Source: Pleurotus djamor (taxonomy: Eukaryota; Basidiomycota; Agaricomycetes; Agaricales; Pleurotaceae). From it: DNA of 35,057 nt. A program made the translations under genes and the position numbers. The DNA is taken from positions 97,133 through 132,189 of the forward strand of contig JAPEVF010000061.1 in assembly GCA_029747585.1 (NCBI GenBank), written 5' to 3'. Of this stretch, positions 11,995-23,517 are shown in pieces. The notes under the pieces were generated by a model, which saw only the letters and a list, made by a program, of their open reading frames with translations, did not search any database and was not told the DNA's origin. How positions within the stretch are numbered: the first letter of the stretch is position 1; each line of letters begins with the position of its first letter.

Positions 11995-14900
11995 TTACTG
12001 CGGGATAGTGAGTCAACATGGAGTAAAAGGGCGATCAGAAGCACGCACCGAAAAGTACATGAGGAGGGATTGTGTCCTGTGCAACGGTTTGAAGCCACGC
12101 TTGTACGCTTGCAAGGAGGAGTCTGCGGCCTTCTCATCCATCTGGGTGGCAGACTCGGAGAAATCAACCGTGTCCTGGGGATCGTAATGGTTCTTGGCGC
12201 GGGAGCAGACAATGTCCGCATCTGAAGAGGGGTGAACAAGGGGCCCGAAACGTATCACTCAGACTTACAGTACACAGGCGCTGGGATAGAAACAGATCTC
12301 GTCGAGCGAGCGTAGACATGGCAGAGGGCGAACGAAAGAGACTGTAACGCATCCGCGCTGGAAACGAACCGTAAGCACGACGAACAACAATACAAGGATG
12401 AGACCCTCACGAGAAGTTATTTTCCTGTTATCCGGGAAGGGTCAGAAAGGGAGAGATGTGGAATGAGAGAGCACGTTACATCGTAAAGAACCTTGACATT
12501 CATATGAGCGAGCAGAAATTTTACGAGGTGAAGTATAACTTACCGAGTAATGAGCAGGGCGACTGGTTCCAAGAAGTCCACCATGAGCTTGAAGGTAGAA
12601 ATCAAACTCGACAGGGTGGGCTACTTCACGATCGACGACAGTCCCAGCCGGACAGTTCCCGGAGCGATCAGCATCGCGTTGGTCCTGGGGGAAGAAACGG
12701 ACGTGGTGACGCTTCCCTACGACAATGACAGTGATCTTCGGGTTGATGTTCAACTCCTCACAAGCCTCTGGAAAGCAAAACACGTTAACTTCCTAACGGT
12801 GATGCGTGGGTTCCATGACCCACTCTTCAAACGGCCCAACTCTGAGACGGCGTTAACATGAGCACACGAGACAGTAGTATAAGGAACGGCGCACCTTGGT
12901 CTAGAACTTGAGGGAATTGACCCTCAGAGACACCGTCTAGAGCCAGGAATTAGTCGCAGTAGCATGACATCATAAAAAGTTGTAGCCCACCTCTATAAAA
13001 AATGATTCTCTTCGGAGCCGAATTGGCAGGTCCCTTTTGCTCAACCTTCTCCCTGTAAGACATATACATAGAGAGGATATGCTGATCATCATGCGTTAGA
13101 CCAACAACCATGAATGATGGGACAGGACGAACGCGCCTTAGCCATCGGCTGGAGGTCGTCAATCATTTCTTGTCGGGAAGTTTGAACGCGCGAATCGGCG
13201 ATATACTTGGCATTGTTCGAGTCGACATTGCCTACAAGGGCAGTGAATGAAGGTCGTCCTTCAGAACCTGGAGCAGGATGAATAACATCCGCGCCTGTGA
13301 AACACCAGATTGTCAAGGAGGGTCGATGACCAAGATAGAAGAATAAATCGCACCCATGACGATTGTGGGGTTGTGGGGATCCGTGAGGGGGGACACAGAA
13401 GCTGGGTCGGGAATCATGTTGATACCACCCAACTTGACATTAATCCTAGGCAACGAACTTGAGTGGGATCTCCACACAATCGAACACAAGCCGACCTACT
13501 TGAGACAAACGTTCGCATAATACTGTGGTTTCGCTCGGTAACACTTGGATGACTTGAGGCATTGAGTGGCGACACCCATCTAGTGGAAAGTATGTCAACA
13601 CAAGCACTAGATGCCGAGTGCGAGCGTACCGTGACATCACCAAAGCTAAAACGAGGGTTTTAGGTGAGATGAACTATATGGCAGGCACGAGAAGAATACT
13701 GACTGTTTGACTGCCGTATAGATATCGCTACCTCCATCTGGAAGGACGACAACGATTAAAGTGGGTGGGCTGCCGAAGCGCTGTGCAACTTCAGCACCAG
13801 CTGACCTCAGTTGCTATTCAAGCATATTAAGCGTTTGCACTGATACACGACAAGGGTTGAGTTGATAAGTTACCTCAGAAATACGGCCTTGGCCATTCTC
13901 CCACTTGATAATGGGTCTCTCGTCGTTGACTTTGATGCCTGCGCATCCAACATGACACAATGGACGGAGATGCCGGAGGTGGACGACTTACCAACTTCAC
14001 GACAACTAGAGATCAAGCCAGTTACCATATCTTTGGCCGCTTGTTCGTTGAACCGCCGAATTTGCTCGTAAACCACGATGACCCATCGTTCAATTACGAC
14101 GGGCTTGACGAAGCGCTTGTCGACCCTGGGCAACGTTAGTCCCCTATAGTAAAGGAGGAGGATTAAACGTACATGTTCCAAGCACCGTTGCTGGGAGTCT
14201 ATTCATCGTCAGAAACAAGTGCAAAATCTCAAGACGCGTACTCACAATGGTCGCTTGTTTGCTCCCTGCACCATATCGAAGCTTTGGGGGAGGCAATACA
14301 CGAGCTTGCATACGAAGGGGCCCTTGCGCAGAGTCTACGGACATTCCAAATTGCCGGATATATTCTGATTGCCCATAGTCAAGCACCTAAGAAATGTCAG
14401 CGAGGAAGAGAAGTAAACAATCCGAGTATCTTACAGAGAGACCGAGCTTAATGCTCTGCAAACGATCCGCGGGCTTCTTGGTAGCGAAGTCCAAAACGCG
14501 CTTGGTCTGTTCGGGAGGAACTTGCTTTCTCATGATTTGACCAGGGGGAACATCACACAATTCCAAAGGTATCAACGCGCCTGAGCCGACCTAGACAACT
14601 GGATCAGCGCGAACTCTTTAATTGACGGTACGTAAATGTTACCTCTACACAAATTACATCCGGGTGCTTGAGGGGTCGATTTTGGTTCTGGTGGAAATAA
14701 TCGGCAACGCTCATCGAGGCACCATCGCGCATGGTGAACTTGATATCTTTGGCGCCAGCCGTGCTGAGCTTCTTGACAACACGGGGAGTCTCCTTCTTCG
14801 TACCGCTAGCGTCGACTTGAATGGTGGTGATACGGATGCCAGTAATGAAGCGTTGGAGACGGAGGCGTTCTCGGTCTGGGAAACCGCGTCGGGGAGCAAG

Positions 14901-16044
14901 GATGTTTGGGTCAGTTCGACCGATGTATTCAAGGCAAAGGTTGAGGAGAGGGCCACTCTTGTACATAGTCCCCGTGGAGATATCAACGTTGATTAGCATT
15001 TTGTTGATACCGGGACGGACAGATTGGAAGTATCCACGCCAGAGTTCAAGGCCGGAACCAATGTCTTGTACTTCTCTATTAGTGAAGAAAGAGCGAACGT
15101 TGAACGGATATTTCATGGTGGGCTCCATCCTGATGACGACATTCAAGGCCTAAGAAAGGACATTATGTGTTAGATATAGCCTTGTTAGCATCATGTATAA
15201 CGCACGGTGATCGCTGTAAGAACGGAAGGGTCATGAGATTGAGCCCCTTGTATGAAACGTCGTAAAACTCTGGAGATGACGCATAGTAAGAAACGGTTGA
15301 GCTCAAAGGGTGAAAAGGGATACGTACTCGGGGTTGATATGGGCAACCAAAGTGAGGCGTATTTTGTATACACGAGGGGTGCGGCCCGTAGCTGCTCGAG
15401 GGTCCTCAAGGCTAACATCGAACTAACGCCCAATATTTGAGCTGACGGAATAACGTTGAAGAGGCGAAATGTTTACCTCCTGCGATCCGGTGTCTCCAAA
15501 AGGGAGTTCTCGGGCAATAAACATGTTCTTCCTGCCATCGTACACTACGCGACGGCATTCAGTTTTAATTCATATAATGGACACAGCCATGAATTGTGAA
15601 AGTTTACCTCCACGGGGAGTGAAGATTTGTGGAGCTGTGACGGTCTGGAGACGCGTGATCAGATCCATGTTCAAACGAGCGGGGAGAGTCTTCTCGGAGG
15701 GCGAAATGACTTGAAGGGGAAGTCAGGAGAAAATATTAGAAGAGACGCGATCGTGATCAACCTACCGACTACATGAAAATTAATGAGTCGATGAGGTAGC
15801 ACTGAGTAAAGAAAAACTAACCATCGTAGTGATAAATGAGGCCGTCAGGAATTGTAGCGACAAAGGAGTTTACGAAGATCGGGATAGGGCGACCACTGGT
15901 GCCGAAATCTGGTCTGCGGACACCCACGGTCTGAATGTGCGCACCGACGACGGGTGCGCCGATTTGAGTAGGACCAGCACCGCGACCGCGTGCAGGGCCA
16001 CCGCGTCCGCGACCTCTAGACGTACCGCGACCTCGTGAAGCCAT
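11995..16044 (-). CDS. Argonaute protein, QDE-2-like, paralogue B
   Basis: Multi-exon gene whose first exon (15822-16044) encodes an RGG-rich start ([20 protein letters not shown]) and [18 protein letters not shown]. Next come [31 protein letters not shown], then linker/PAZ at about 14450-15146 ([58 protein letters not shown]). MID is at about 13730-14390 ([36 protein letters not shown]). PIWI has Asp in [11 protein letters not shown] (~13285), Glu in SRQEMIDDL (~13165), Asp in [11 protein letters not shown] across an intron (~12930-13010) and Asp in [16 protein letters not shown] (~12205-12285), a complete DEDD tetrad. The last intron is 11998-12048; the TAA follows it directly after LMYFS. 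It shares about two thirds of residues with paralogue A in the linker/PAZ block (judged by eye), so the duplication is old. Confidence 0.94.
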
Positions 16045-16886
16045 ATCTTAGGTTTTATAACTTTTACGATAAGAAATTGTATGTGGGGGCAGTCTGGGAG
16101 GTGAGGGAAAGGAAGGAAGATGGTGGTCGAGAGGAAAGAACGAAGATGTGACGAGTCGCTCATCTTTTGGCAGTGGGGGAATTAGAACAGCTCAAGGCGG
16201 GCACAACCCCAATGTCATGTGACGACAATGAGGCCCTTTCGCAATGTTGCATGGGCGCTTAGAGAGGGAAGCTTCCCCCTCACCCCCCGAAGTCCCTGCA
16301 CCCTGGCAGCGACTCACCCACCAGCCTTATCGATGCTAGTGCTTAAATTAGTATTAGTATGGTGGTGACTCACCACACTGCCTAGTCGACATTGTTATTG
16401 TCTTGTGCGAAACACGGTGACCTCAGACTTGCTTTATGCACCAATGACCTCGGAGTAGGATGCTATGTAGGCATTTCACACCGAAGATCGTTGACCATCA
16501 TTTCTACCTAGGAAAGGAAAAATTTGCGCGCGTAGATGGACGCGTCTGCTGGGGGATCGCGTCAGGGAGCTGCACCTCTGGTCGTCCATGCGGACCACTG
16601 CAGGATGCATTGAGATGAATACCTGGTACTACCGTGTACGCTCGTTCAGCATGAGGCAGCGCTTAAACTGGATGTTGCAGCGTCCTCAATCGCAGCTGGG
16701 ATACAGCTTCTGACTTGACTTCCACACATTTCGGCCCAATTCGATCACCGTTCCCTGCCATAATGCCTCGAGTTACTCTTACTCTTCTTTAAAAGCACAA
16801 GTCACCTAAGCTCGAACTTTGCATCGACAGGAACCTCTCTCAGAAGCCCCATCACCTAGTTCTTCGTTTCTTCTGCACGCTTAACC
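16045..16886. promoter_or_regulatory. Upstream region shared by Argonaute B (minus) and the uncharacterised gene (plus)
   Basis: 842 bp without a supportable gene. It sits between two divergent starts and is repeated at 25888-26661, where part is shortened. Conserved stretches between the copies include the block around 16300-16480 and GGAAAGGAAAAATT near 16510. A pyrimidine-rich leader precedes the ATG at 16887. No clear TATA box was seen. Confidence 0.5.
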
Positions 16887-17891
16887 ATGATCCACCGAAA
16901 ACCCGTCCCTCTCTACATTCCTTCTCCAAACTCTCCCGTTCCTCCAATGACCTTCTCCCCGGTCCACCACCAAGAGCAAGAAGAGCAAGTTGAAGTACAC
17001 GATGAGGATTATCCACCACCTGTTCGTGTGTTTGCTCAATTACCTTGCTCTTCTTAGATCGTCCTAACCTTATTGAACGTGTAGCTTCCAGAGGGATGGG
17101 ATACAATCATGCAAGATGCCATGGAAGCCAGTCTTGACACCGTTCACATCAAGCGACGACTCACCAGACCTCCCGGGATCGCTCCTACGCCTTCTCTCGT
17201 CCATTCGCGGCAGGTACGCTTCTGTTTCCGTATTCTTATTACGTCTAAGCTCATATATGGCAGTCTGTTTCCAACAGTGTGCCGAATCCCGCTTTCGCGC
17301 CGCCCTTGCCTCGGACCCGTACCCCATCGCGTTCTCGAAAGCCTCACGAGGTATTTCGTCTGGTTTCTCTCCGACGCCTTCTGTACTGACCTTTTCTTAG
17401 CAGTATCGTCCTCCTACGCCGCCCAGGGCCAGCCCCCGTCATGCTTACGAAGACCGGAGGAGAGCATCTACTAATGTTCATATAAATCCCGATACGGTAT
17501 GTTAGTTTGCCCTCTTTTCCGACCAGCGATTGATCACCCCTTGCAGACCTATCCGACACATCCCTCAAACACATCTGGATACCCTCGGGTTCGAGGTACA
17601 TCCTTGAACTCGTCCAACTCGACATTAACTGCCATCCCACCCATTGGCCGATATGACATTGAAGCAAGTCCTCGATACATCGTCCACGAGGTGCAATTCG
17701 ATGGGTTAGGTAACCCACCGTTGAAAATGTCTAAATCGGATACAAAGCACCCCCATCAGCCTCACCAAATCCATCCTGGTCAACATAGGGGTGGCGGCCT
17801 CTGGCAACGAATCGACGCTCTTGGCTCTGTTTGCAAAGTGCGACTTCGGAGGCTGGGTACCGTTGTGTCCACGCTGTCTGCGAAACGTTAA
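16887..17891 (+). CDS. Uncharacterised Pro/Ser/Arg-rich protein, copy 1
   Basis: Five exons: 16887-17021, 17085-17213, 17264-17350, 17401-17496 and 17547-17891. They give 264 codons including stop (263 aa), and every intron is phase 0. The protein starts MIHRKPVPLYIPSPNSP. A short ordered-looking segment LPEGWDTIMQDAMEASLDTV precedes KRRLTRPPGIAP, a basic Pro/Arg stretch (LPRTRTPSRSRKPHE, YRPPTPPRASPRHAYEDRRR), and RYIVHEVQFDGLGNPP near residue 210. It has no signal peptide or membrane segment. I recognise no family, and it looks largely disordered. The copy at 26662-27654 differs by in-frame indels (1 codon in exon 1, 3 in exon 2), which supports the reading frame. The acceptor of intron 3 could also be 3 nt downstream. 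Confidence 0.75.
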
Positions 17892-18279
17892 ATAAATGTA
17901 CATATATATATATATCTCTCAATCTCGCACATATCTAGGCATACGTACATGGATACTCACAATAGGTGTAGCAATAGCACGGTTGGGTTGGAGCCCTCTG
18001 AGAGGGAGCCAGGGGTAGTAAATTATTTCTTGTACAAGCATTTGTAAATAATTGCCAAATTCGCCACACCTCCTTCGAGCACTGTCATGATCCACAAAAG
18101 TGTCGCCAGCTCGTCATAGCCCGAATCCGTCTACCCGCACGTCCCATTCCCCCATGAAAACTCTGAGAGGCTGTCTCTCACTCTGAATAACCTAGCTTTC
18201 CGCAAAAACGCTTATTTTTTTCGTGGCTGGCCTCACATCATAGACTTTTCTTATCGTTACGCCAATAATACCAACTACC
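17892..18279. other. Intergenic region before carrier fragment, with AT microsatellite
   Basis: It holds the 3' flank of the uncharacterised gene, a short (AT)n tract near 17901-17915, and the upstream region of the carrier start, with pyrimidine-rich sequence before the ATG at 18280. It is repeated at 27655-28026. Copy 1 has about 11 extra bases near 17979. Confidence 0.6.
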
Positions 18280-18579
18280 ATGGCTCCTCAGGACACGACC
18301 TCAAGCACACCGTATACCCCAAGCGGCAGGGAAATCTTCGAAGCATGCTTCTCTGGCGCCCAATATCCACCCTGTATACCCCGTCTCCGATCAGATCCAA
18401 TACCTCAGTACCACCCACTACCACATAGCCTGTCAGAATTCCGCTCAGAAGAAGGTAGAACATATAGAAAGCACCGACTTATGGCTATGTACAAGCGACT
18501 CGACGACAGGGGACTTTTCTCACGGGTTGAGTTTACTTCCTGGGTTAAAACTGGCATGAAGTATGCTGTAAATTCATGA
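18280..18579 (+). pseudogene. 5' fragment of Ca2+-regulated mitochondrial carrier gene, truncated at duplication border
   Basis: The first ~72 codons are nearly identical to the intact carrier gene at 28027 (one amino acid change, Thr for Asn at residue 7, seen by eye). Identity stops at 18496 in the middle of the first exon (LMAMYK). The frame then continues for 27 unrelated codons to a stop at 18577-18579, making a 99-aa chimeric ORF. The EF-hand and carrier domains are missing. If transcribed from its duplicated promoter it could yield a short protein, but I treat it as a broken copy. Confidence 0.88.
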
Positions 18580-19494
18580 AACTGAACTTCAAGGGATTCT
18601 GATAGGTCCGTAGCGCTCATCCCTTTTTCATTGGCGGACAGACCAGCAGCATGCCGGCCTGCCCGTGTCGCTATCTAAGTACATGGGTGTGTAGACTACG
18701 AGACTAGACTAGACTAGACTAGGTGTGAGGGCATGAGAAGGAGGAGGGGCGGTGAGTACCACCAGCATAACGGAGGGAAGGGGAATGGATGCGAGACAAC
18801 CACCCAAATGCCCTCCTTATGTACACCTAGCCACGTCAGTACCAAGCCTTCGCGCACAGACCTCGACTCAATTTTCGCTCCTTCACTCAAGTCACACTCG
18901 CTTCCGTGTCTTGACTCCGCGCCTCGACTCTCAACAGCAAGGTGTTATCTCCGTGAAAATAATTTTCATTGGCTACTACGTAAATCATACACAGCTTGTC
19001 CCGAACAATCTACGAAAATCTCAAGTCCCGAAGCACTAGCAAATTCCCTTGTATCGCCCGAATCACCGAAAACAACAAGACTCTACGAAAAGGTCGAGTC
19101 CATTGAGTTCATGTATTCAGCATAGTTCTAGTAAGTTCTCCCGGACTACACTCCGTATTTCAGAGTTGGAGTTGGACGTGCAGAGACTTGAAGGCCAGAA
19201 TACTCCGGAGGCGTCGGAACTTGACACGCAGAGGGGACTGGAATGCTTCGAGATGAAGGAGATTCAGAGGAGAGTCGGAGTGAAATGGCCACGTCGTTCC
19301 AAGCCAAATTCTGTAAAGACAATGTTAGTAGCAAACCAGAACTCCCACCAACAAATCTGTATATACATCGTTCATCGAGGGAAGACCAAGCCTCGGGAGC
19401 GCCAGATCGTGTCGTTCCAGGTATACATTGGTTCAATGTCGGGGGGCCAGGAAACAAGTCTGGCAAAGGGGAGAGCTTTGAAGACCGGGAGAGC
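18580..19494. other. Left part of the insert, no recognised gene
   Basis: It contains a pentanucleotide tract (four AGACT units, 18701-18722). Open frames of 95-130 codons exist on several strands here but show no family motif, and none is clearly coding. On the minus strand 18500-18640 encodes a short acidic stretch (SESLEVQFHEFTAYF) of unknown origin, adjoining the duplication border. Confidence 0.5.
18701..18722. repeat. AGACT pentanucleotide microsatellite
   Basis: Four consecutive AGACT units followed by AG, just beyond the end of the duplicated block. Simple repeat; no function inferred. Confidence 0.85.
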
Positions 19495-20175
19495 GATAAA
19501 ATGGCGTCGATTCGTATGTACATTGTTTGTTGAGGTCAAGGAAGCGGAGGGCGGCCAAAGGGCAGTAAAATGACGCCGATTCGCACATAGATCATTTGTT
19601 TGGGGTGCTGAAACAAGTCTTGAAGGCGGAGGAGGAGGTCGGGAGGGACAAAATGGCGTTGATTCATATATACATCACTCTTCCGTGAATGTACCAGCCG
19701 AAAAACGTGAAGGAGGCGTCGAACGGTCGTGACATCGATAAAATGGCGAATTTCTGTACATATATTGCGTGTCAGACAAAGAAAATGAGGAAACATACCG
19801 AGAACATACCATCAATTCACCAACATCCTGCTCCCCGGCCTCCGAAAGTGACGAAACGAGACCGTTGGGTTGTACCAAAGCAAGGTCTTTGCGGGACCGA
19901 TAAAATGGCGCATTTCTATACATACATCATCAGTTAGCGTCAGCGGAGACTGAACAAACAAGGAACATACGTGGTGCCCATGGGAACGCCGATTTCGTAC
20001 CCTTCGAGCGCAGGAGATACTGATAAAATGAGCAATTTCTATACATACATTGCTCATCAGCCATGGACAAAACGGAGGGGACTGTCATGCTTACCTGCCG
20101 ACTTTGCGCGTTCAACGTTCAGTCTCCAAGGGGACCGATAAAATGGAGCATTTCTGTATAGACATTGCTCATCAG
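19495..20175. repeat. Degenerate array of seven ~40-nt hairpin elements
   Basis: Seven related elements start at about 19495, 19563, 19648, 19737, 19899, 20022 and 20137. Each opens with GATAAAATGGCG or a variant and ends about 40 nt on with TACATTGCTCATCAG or a variant. The copy at 20022 contains a perfect 9-bp inverted repeat (ATGAGCAAT/ATTGCTCAT, 20028-20057) around a 12-nt loop. Its neighbours have progressively poorer stems. Spacing is 68-162 nt. Spacers are partly related in the left copies (GAAACAAGTCT recurs). On the minus strand several copies read as an intron end and exon start (TATGTATAG then AAATGCGCCATTTTATCG). No continuous protein frame could be joined through them. Confidence 0.8.
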
Positions 20176-21045
20176 CACGACTCAAAGTAGCAGAAGTGAG
20201 CTACTTACCTGCCAAGAGTACGGGGCACATGTGCTTTGTTGCGGAGATCGCGCTGAAAAGCGAGAGGCGAAGGGAGAGCAAGGGGTCTGCACGAACCAAA
20301 AATGAGAGGGTGCGCAATGAAAAGAAAAAAACGGACTCACAAAAGTACAGCGCCGAGTTAAATACATCCCAGCAAAGATGGAATCGGCATCATCGTACCG
20401 TGGTAGACAGGGTAGGCTTGAGCGGCGAAACGCTGGTGGTGGTGAGGAGGAAGGGAAGAAGTTCAGAGTCCGATCGTCGAAGCGCCGCCAAGTCCATCAG
20501 GGGCTCGAGACTCAGGGCTTGCCAAAACTCCAAGTCCTCCTACATTGTGTCGATTCCACTATTTTTTGCGCAAGAGTAAGCTGCTATAGACGTAGACGCA
20601 TGAGTCTGACTGACAATGGGAGCGCGAGTGGCGGAATTTCGACCGCGCGAAGAAATTTTGTGCAAGTCGGACGTCTCCTTTCTCTCTCCTATTCCTCCTT
20701 CTCCTCCTCGTTCTTCGTCAAAACCACCCTCCACAACGTTCAGCACATGCACCAGCTGCATAAATAGACGCCCGTAGTATACCTCAGACGTGGTCCAGTC
20801 GAAGGATGCCAGCGCAACTCGACCAGGGACAACGGCAATTCATTCATTGCAACCCTCTCCTCCTCGTACTGTTCGCCCCGTTCTCTCGTTTCCAGCGGCC
20901 ACTTGGCCCACTAGTGTGTGGGTCCCTCGGTGCTAGGACCCTTCGCTTAGCTCTTAGCCGATGTCTCGCCCTTGCACAAATTTTTTGCGGCCTCTAGAAT
21001 CCCATCTATTCGGAAAAGCATGATAACGCACTCAACCCCGTCTCC
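20176..21045. other. Middle of insert, no recognised gene
   Basis: 870 bp. The minus strand shows splice-donor-like GGCAGGTAAG at 20210 and 20095, and short open stretches (MYLTRRCTF near 20340-20367), suggesting a transcribed or formerly transcribed unit entering the hairpin array. No conserved domain was recognised on either strand. Confidence 0.4.
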
Positions 21046-21054
21046 CTATAAATA
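21046..21054 (+). promoter_or_regulatory. TATA-like box CTATAAATA
   Basis: CTATAAATA sits about 45 bp upstream of a long CT-rich tract (about 21090-21175), the usual arrangement of a fungal RNA polymerase II start region. The first plus-strand splice donor after it is CTAGTAAGTG near 21217. This suggests a transcript entering the intron-dense region to the right. Confidence 0.6.
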
Positions 21055-22017
21055 CCCAGNTCAGTTTTCTCTCAAACTCATCATCAGCTTCCACATTCTC
21101 TCCTCTCCTCTCCTCCTCTCCTCTCCTCCTCTACATCTCGCTCCCTCTTCCTCTCTTCCTCTCTTGAACTCAGACAATCTCGGGACTGTTGTCAATGTCA
21201 TGCTCAAGTCCTCACTAGTAAGTGTTTACTTTGATAATGATGTCTATTATCTCTTTACTGATATCGAGCTTTATGATTTATCTCTAGTGTACTTATTCCC
21301 AAGCACGTCAATATTCGCTACGCCGACAACATTCATTAACATTGACTTCAAGCCATCACAACGACTACAATAAGTAAAGGTCACTAGCCGCATCTCTAGT
21401 CGTCGTCTCCGATGTGATCACGGGTGAGTTTCTAATTTTACCAAAATTTTACTCTTCACAATTTTTACTGATGCTCCGCACACTTTAATAGCTTGAACAC
21501 CAAGTCGAGCATTGCTGACTCACTGGTAAATAACTATTTTCACCGAGTCTTCGGCTTCTACTGACCTCAAGTTCAATAGTCAATTTCGTCTATGACCGCC
21601 TTCGTAGTAAGTCTTCCACCTTTCTTATTGAACTTTGATTCACTTATTGACTGTTTTCTCATTTTTGGGTACTTCAAGTCGCGGCGTGTATACATTGAAT
21701 CTTGATGGTAAGTACGGTTACAGGTCCCATTTCAATAAAGGTTTATTCATTGCTGATCTCGTACTGCCGACTCCAGGAACTTGGGTGCTCGTCGTCGTCG
21801 TTGCCAGCGACGAGGAGAGTGTCGGCGTCGTGGACAATGGCTAGGCCAGGGGACATGTATGTAATCGTGTCTGGCTTCTCCATTGTCCTTAAGCGAGCCG
21901 ACCGATCGAGGTAGACGTCACCGAAACATTCTTCACCTCGATCACACCATCACTGTTCCTGTGAGTAATTACATCATGATCCATTCGACACACTCACTCA
22001 CTTGTCGTTTTCAAGGT

Positions 22018-22543
22018 AGCGGGGTTCTGGAGTACGCCTACTCATCCCCATCTGCCTAGATAGTTACTGAAATAGGAAATCAGACATTTCGGTGAGTAAT
22101 TACTCTTTGTACATCGGCGCGCGCACTTACTTTTTGGTTACAGTAATTCTCGGGGACCTCACCAACGGCCTCGAATACACTTACCCATCCCCGTCTGCCT
22201 ACACCTCGACCCTAGGCATGGAAATCAGTCAGGTACGCCATGTCTTCCTTCCCAATTTGGTTTACGAACTCACCGCGATCTCTTGTTTCTCCCCACTCCC
22301 CTAGAATCTTTGATTCCACTCTCGGCGACTAGAAATGCTGTAGACCAGAAAGGTGAGCCGTCCATCTGTCTTACCTAAAGTCCCAAAGGAGTTGACATGG
22401 ATACTCCCAGTGGATTGTGACGATATCCGATGCTTACCCCAAATCCCAACTTCTCACTTGTTGCCTGAGCCCGGGAAACCTCACCAACGACCTCGAGTAT
22501 ACCTACTCATCCCCATCTGCCTACACCTCGACCCTAGGCATAG
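22018..22543 (+). repeat. Dispersed exon-like repeat, three copies
   Basis: Copies lie at about 22151-22220 and 22471-22543, with a shorter one at 22018-22060. The shared core is CCTCACCAACG-CCTCGA-TA, then CATCCCC-TCTGCC and TACACCTCGACCCTAGGCAT. Two copies translate to LTNxLEYTYxSPSAYTSTLG, and each is followed closely by a donor (GTACGC or GTAAGC). This fits duplicated exons about 320 bp apart. Confidence 0.75.
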
Positions 22544-23517
22544 GTAAGCACGCTTAGTTCCCTCCCAAAATGGTGTACTAACCGCGATCACTTGTTTGCC
22601 CCCACCCCAACAGAATCCCTTCTTCCTTCCCCGCAACACATCGGAGCGGCTAGAAACGTTCGAGACCTAAAGGGTAAGCCACACGGACATCGTACCTGAG
22701 ATCTACGAAGCGCTGACATCAGTACTCAGGCGTTCCGTGATGAAAAACTCGAGTTGACCCGAAAAAACACGAACCCTTGAATTACTCACAGAAGACGATA
22801 CGATGCTCGAAGGTGTTAGTATCCCCGGCATGGTACGTCCCTGAGTAGCCTTTGACATCGTTTGCGAAAGCTGACATTGAGTACTTCATGTAGGAATGTG
22901 GTTTCTCATCCTTGCAGCGGGATCGTCGATATCTCCATGGGAACTCCATGCGGCGCATTGCGAGTGGGTATACCTGAGAGGTACGTGCTATTAGTATCTT
23001 CACCCAAGTTTACTAGAGACTGACTGTGATCTTGATTGTTCTAAGACGGATTTTGTCCGAGGTCGATCAGAAAATTCTGAATTCTAAATCTGTTTCGAGA
23101 TATTGACGGACAGCGTTGATGTCCCCGTGTTACGACACTATTGACGCGTCCAGGACCAAGTTTACGAAGCGTTGGTATTCGTTTTCAAGGTTCTAGCCAG
23201 CACCTTCCCCATCGCGCCGAACCACTCCCCGTGCTTGAACCCACGTAATTATCGCTGTCTAACCGATCGATCGGTCAAATGGCACTATGAGTGAGTCATC
23301 ACATCATGTTCCAACACCGATCCACTCACTTATTTCCAGTATATCTGTTCACCCACCACCCAGGTGAAATCCTTGATTTCCTCCACCCAAACTTTGAAGG
23401 GTCAATCCAAGCCGCCGGCGAAACGAAGCGTGAGTAGTATCCATTCATTTATTGATGTGTCATTGAGCTGACCGTTGCTTTGCTAGTCCGGGCACAGAAG
23501 ACTTTGTGTGCACGCGA

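Larger units (their letters stand above)
16009..18496. repeat. Segmental direct repeat, copy 1
   Basis: This ~2.49 kb block recurs at 25852-28243 in the same orientation with small substitutions and indels. The left border lies inside the first exon of Argonaute B (shared GCGACCTCTAGA, then CCGCGACCTCGTGAAGCCA). The right border lies inside the first exon of the carrier gene (shared ATGGCTATGTACAAGC). It contains Argonaute codons 1-12, the intergenic region, uncharacterised gene copy 1 and the first 72 or so carrier codons. Confidence 0.95.

Noticed and set aside
18733..19573. Open frames of 96-174 codons in the left part of the insert
   Set aside because: They overlap each other on both strands, are rich in Ser/Arg/Thr without motif, and contain splice-like signals on the opposite strand.
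19495..20175. CRISPR-like array because of regular short repeats
   Set aside because: The host is eukaryotic, the repeats are degenerate and spacing varies from 68 to 162 nt.
19495..20215. Cluster of box C/D snoRNA genes on the minus strand (TGATGA present in three hairpin copies)
   Set aside because: Box D (CTGA) is not at a constant distance, terminal stems are absent in most copies, and four of the seven copies lack TGATGA.
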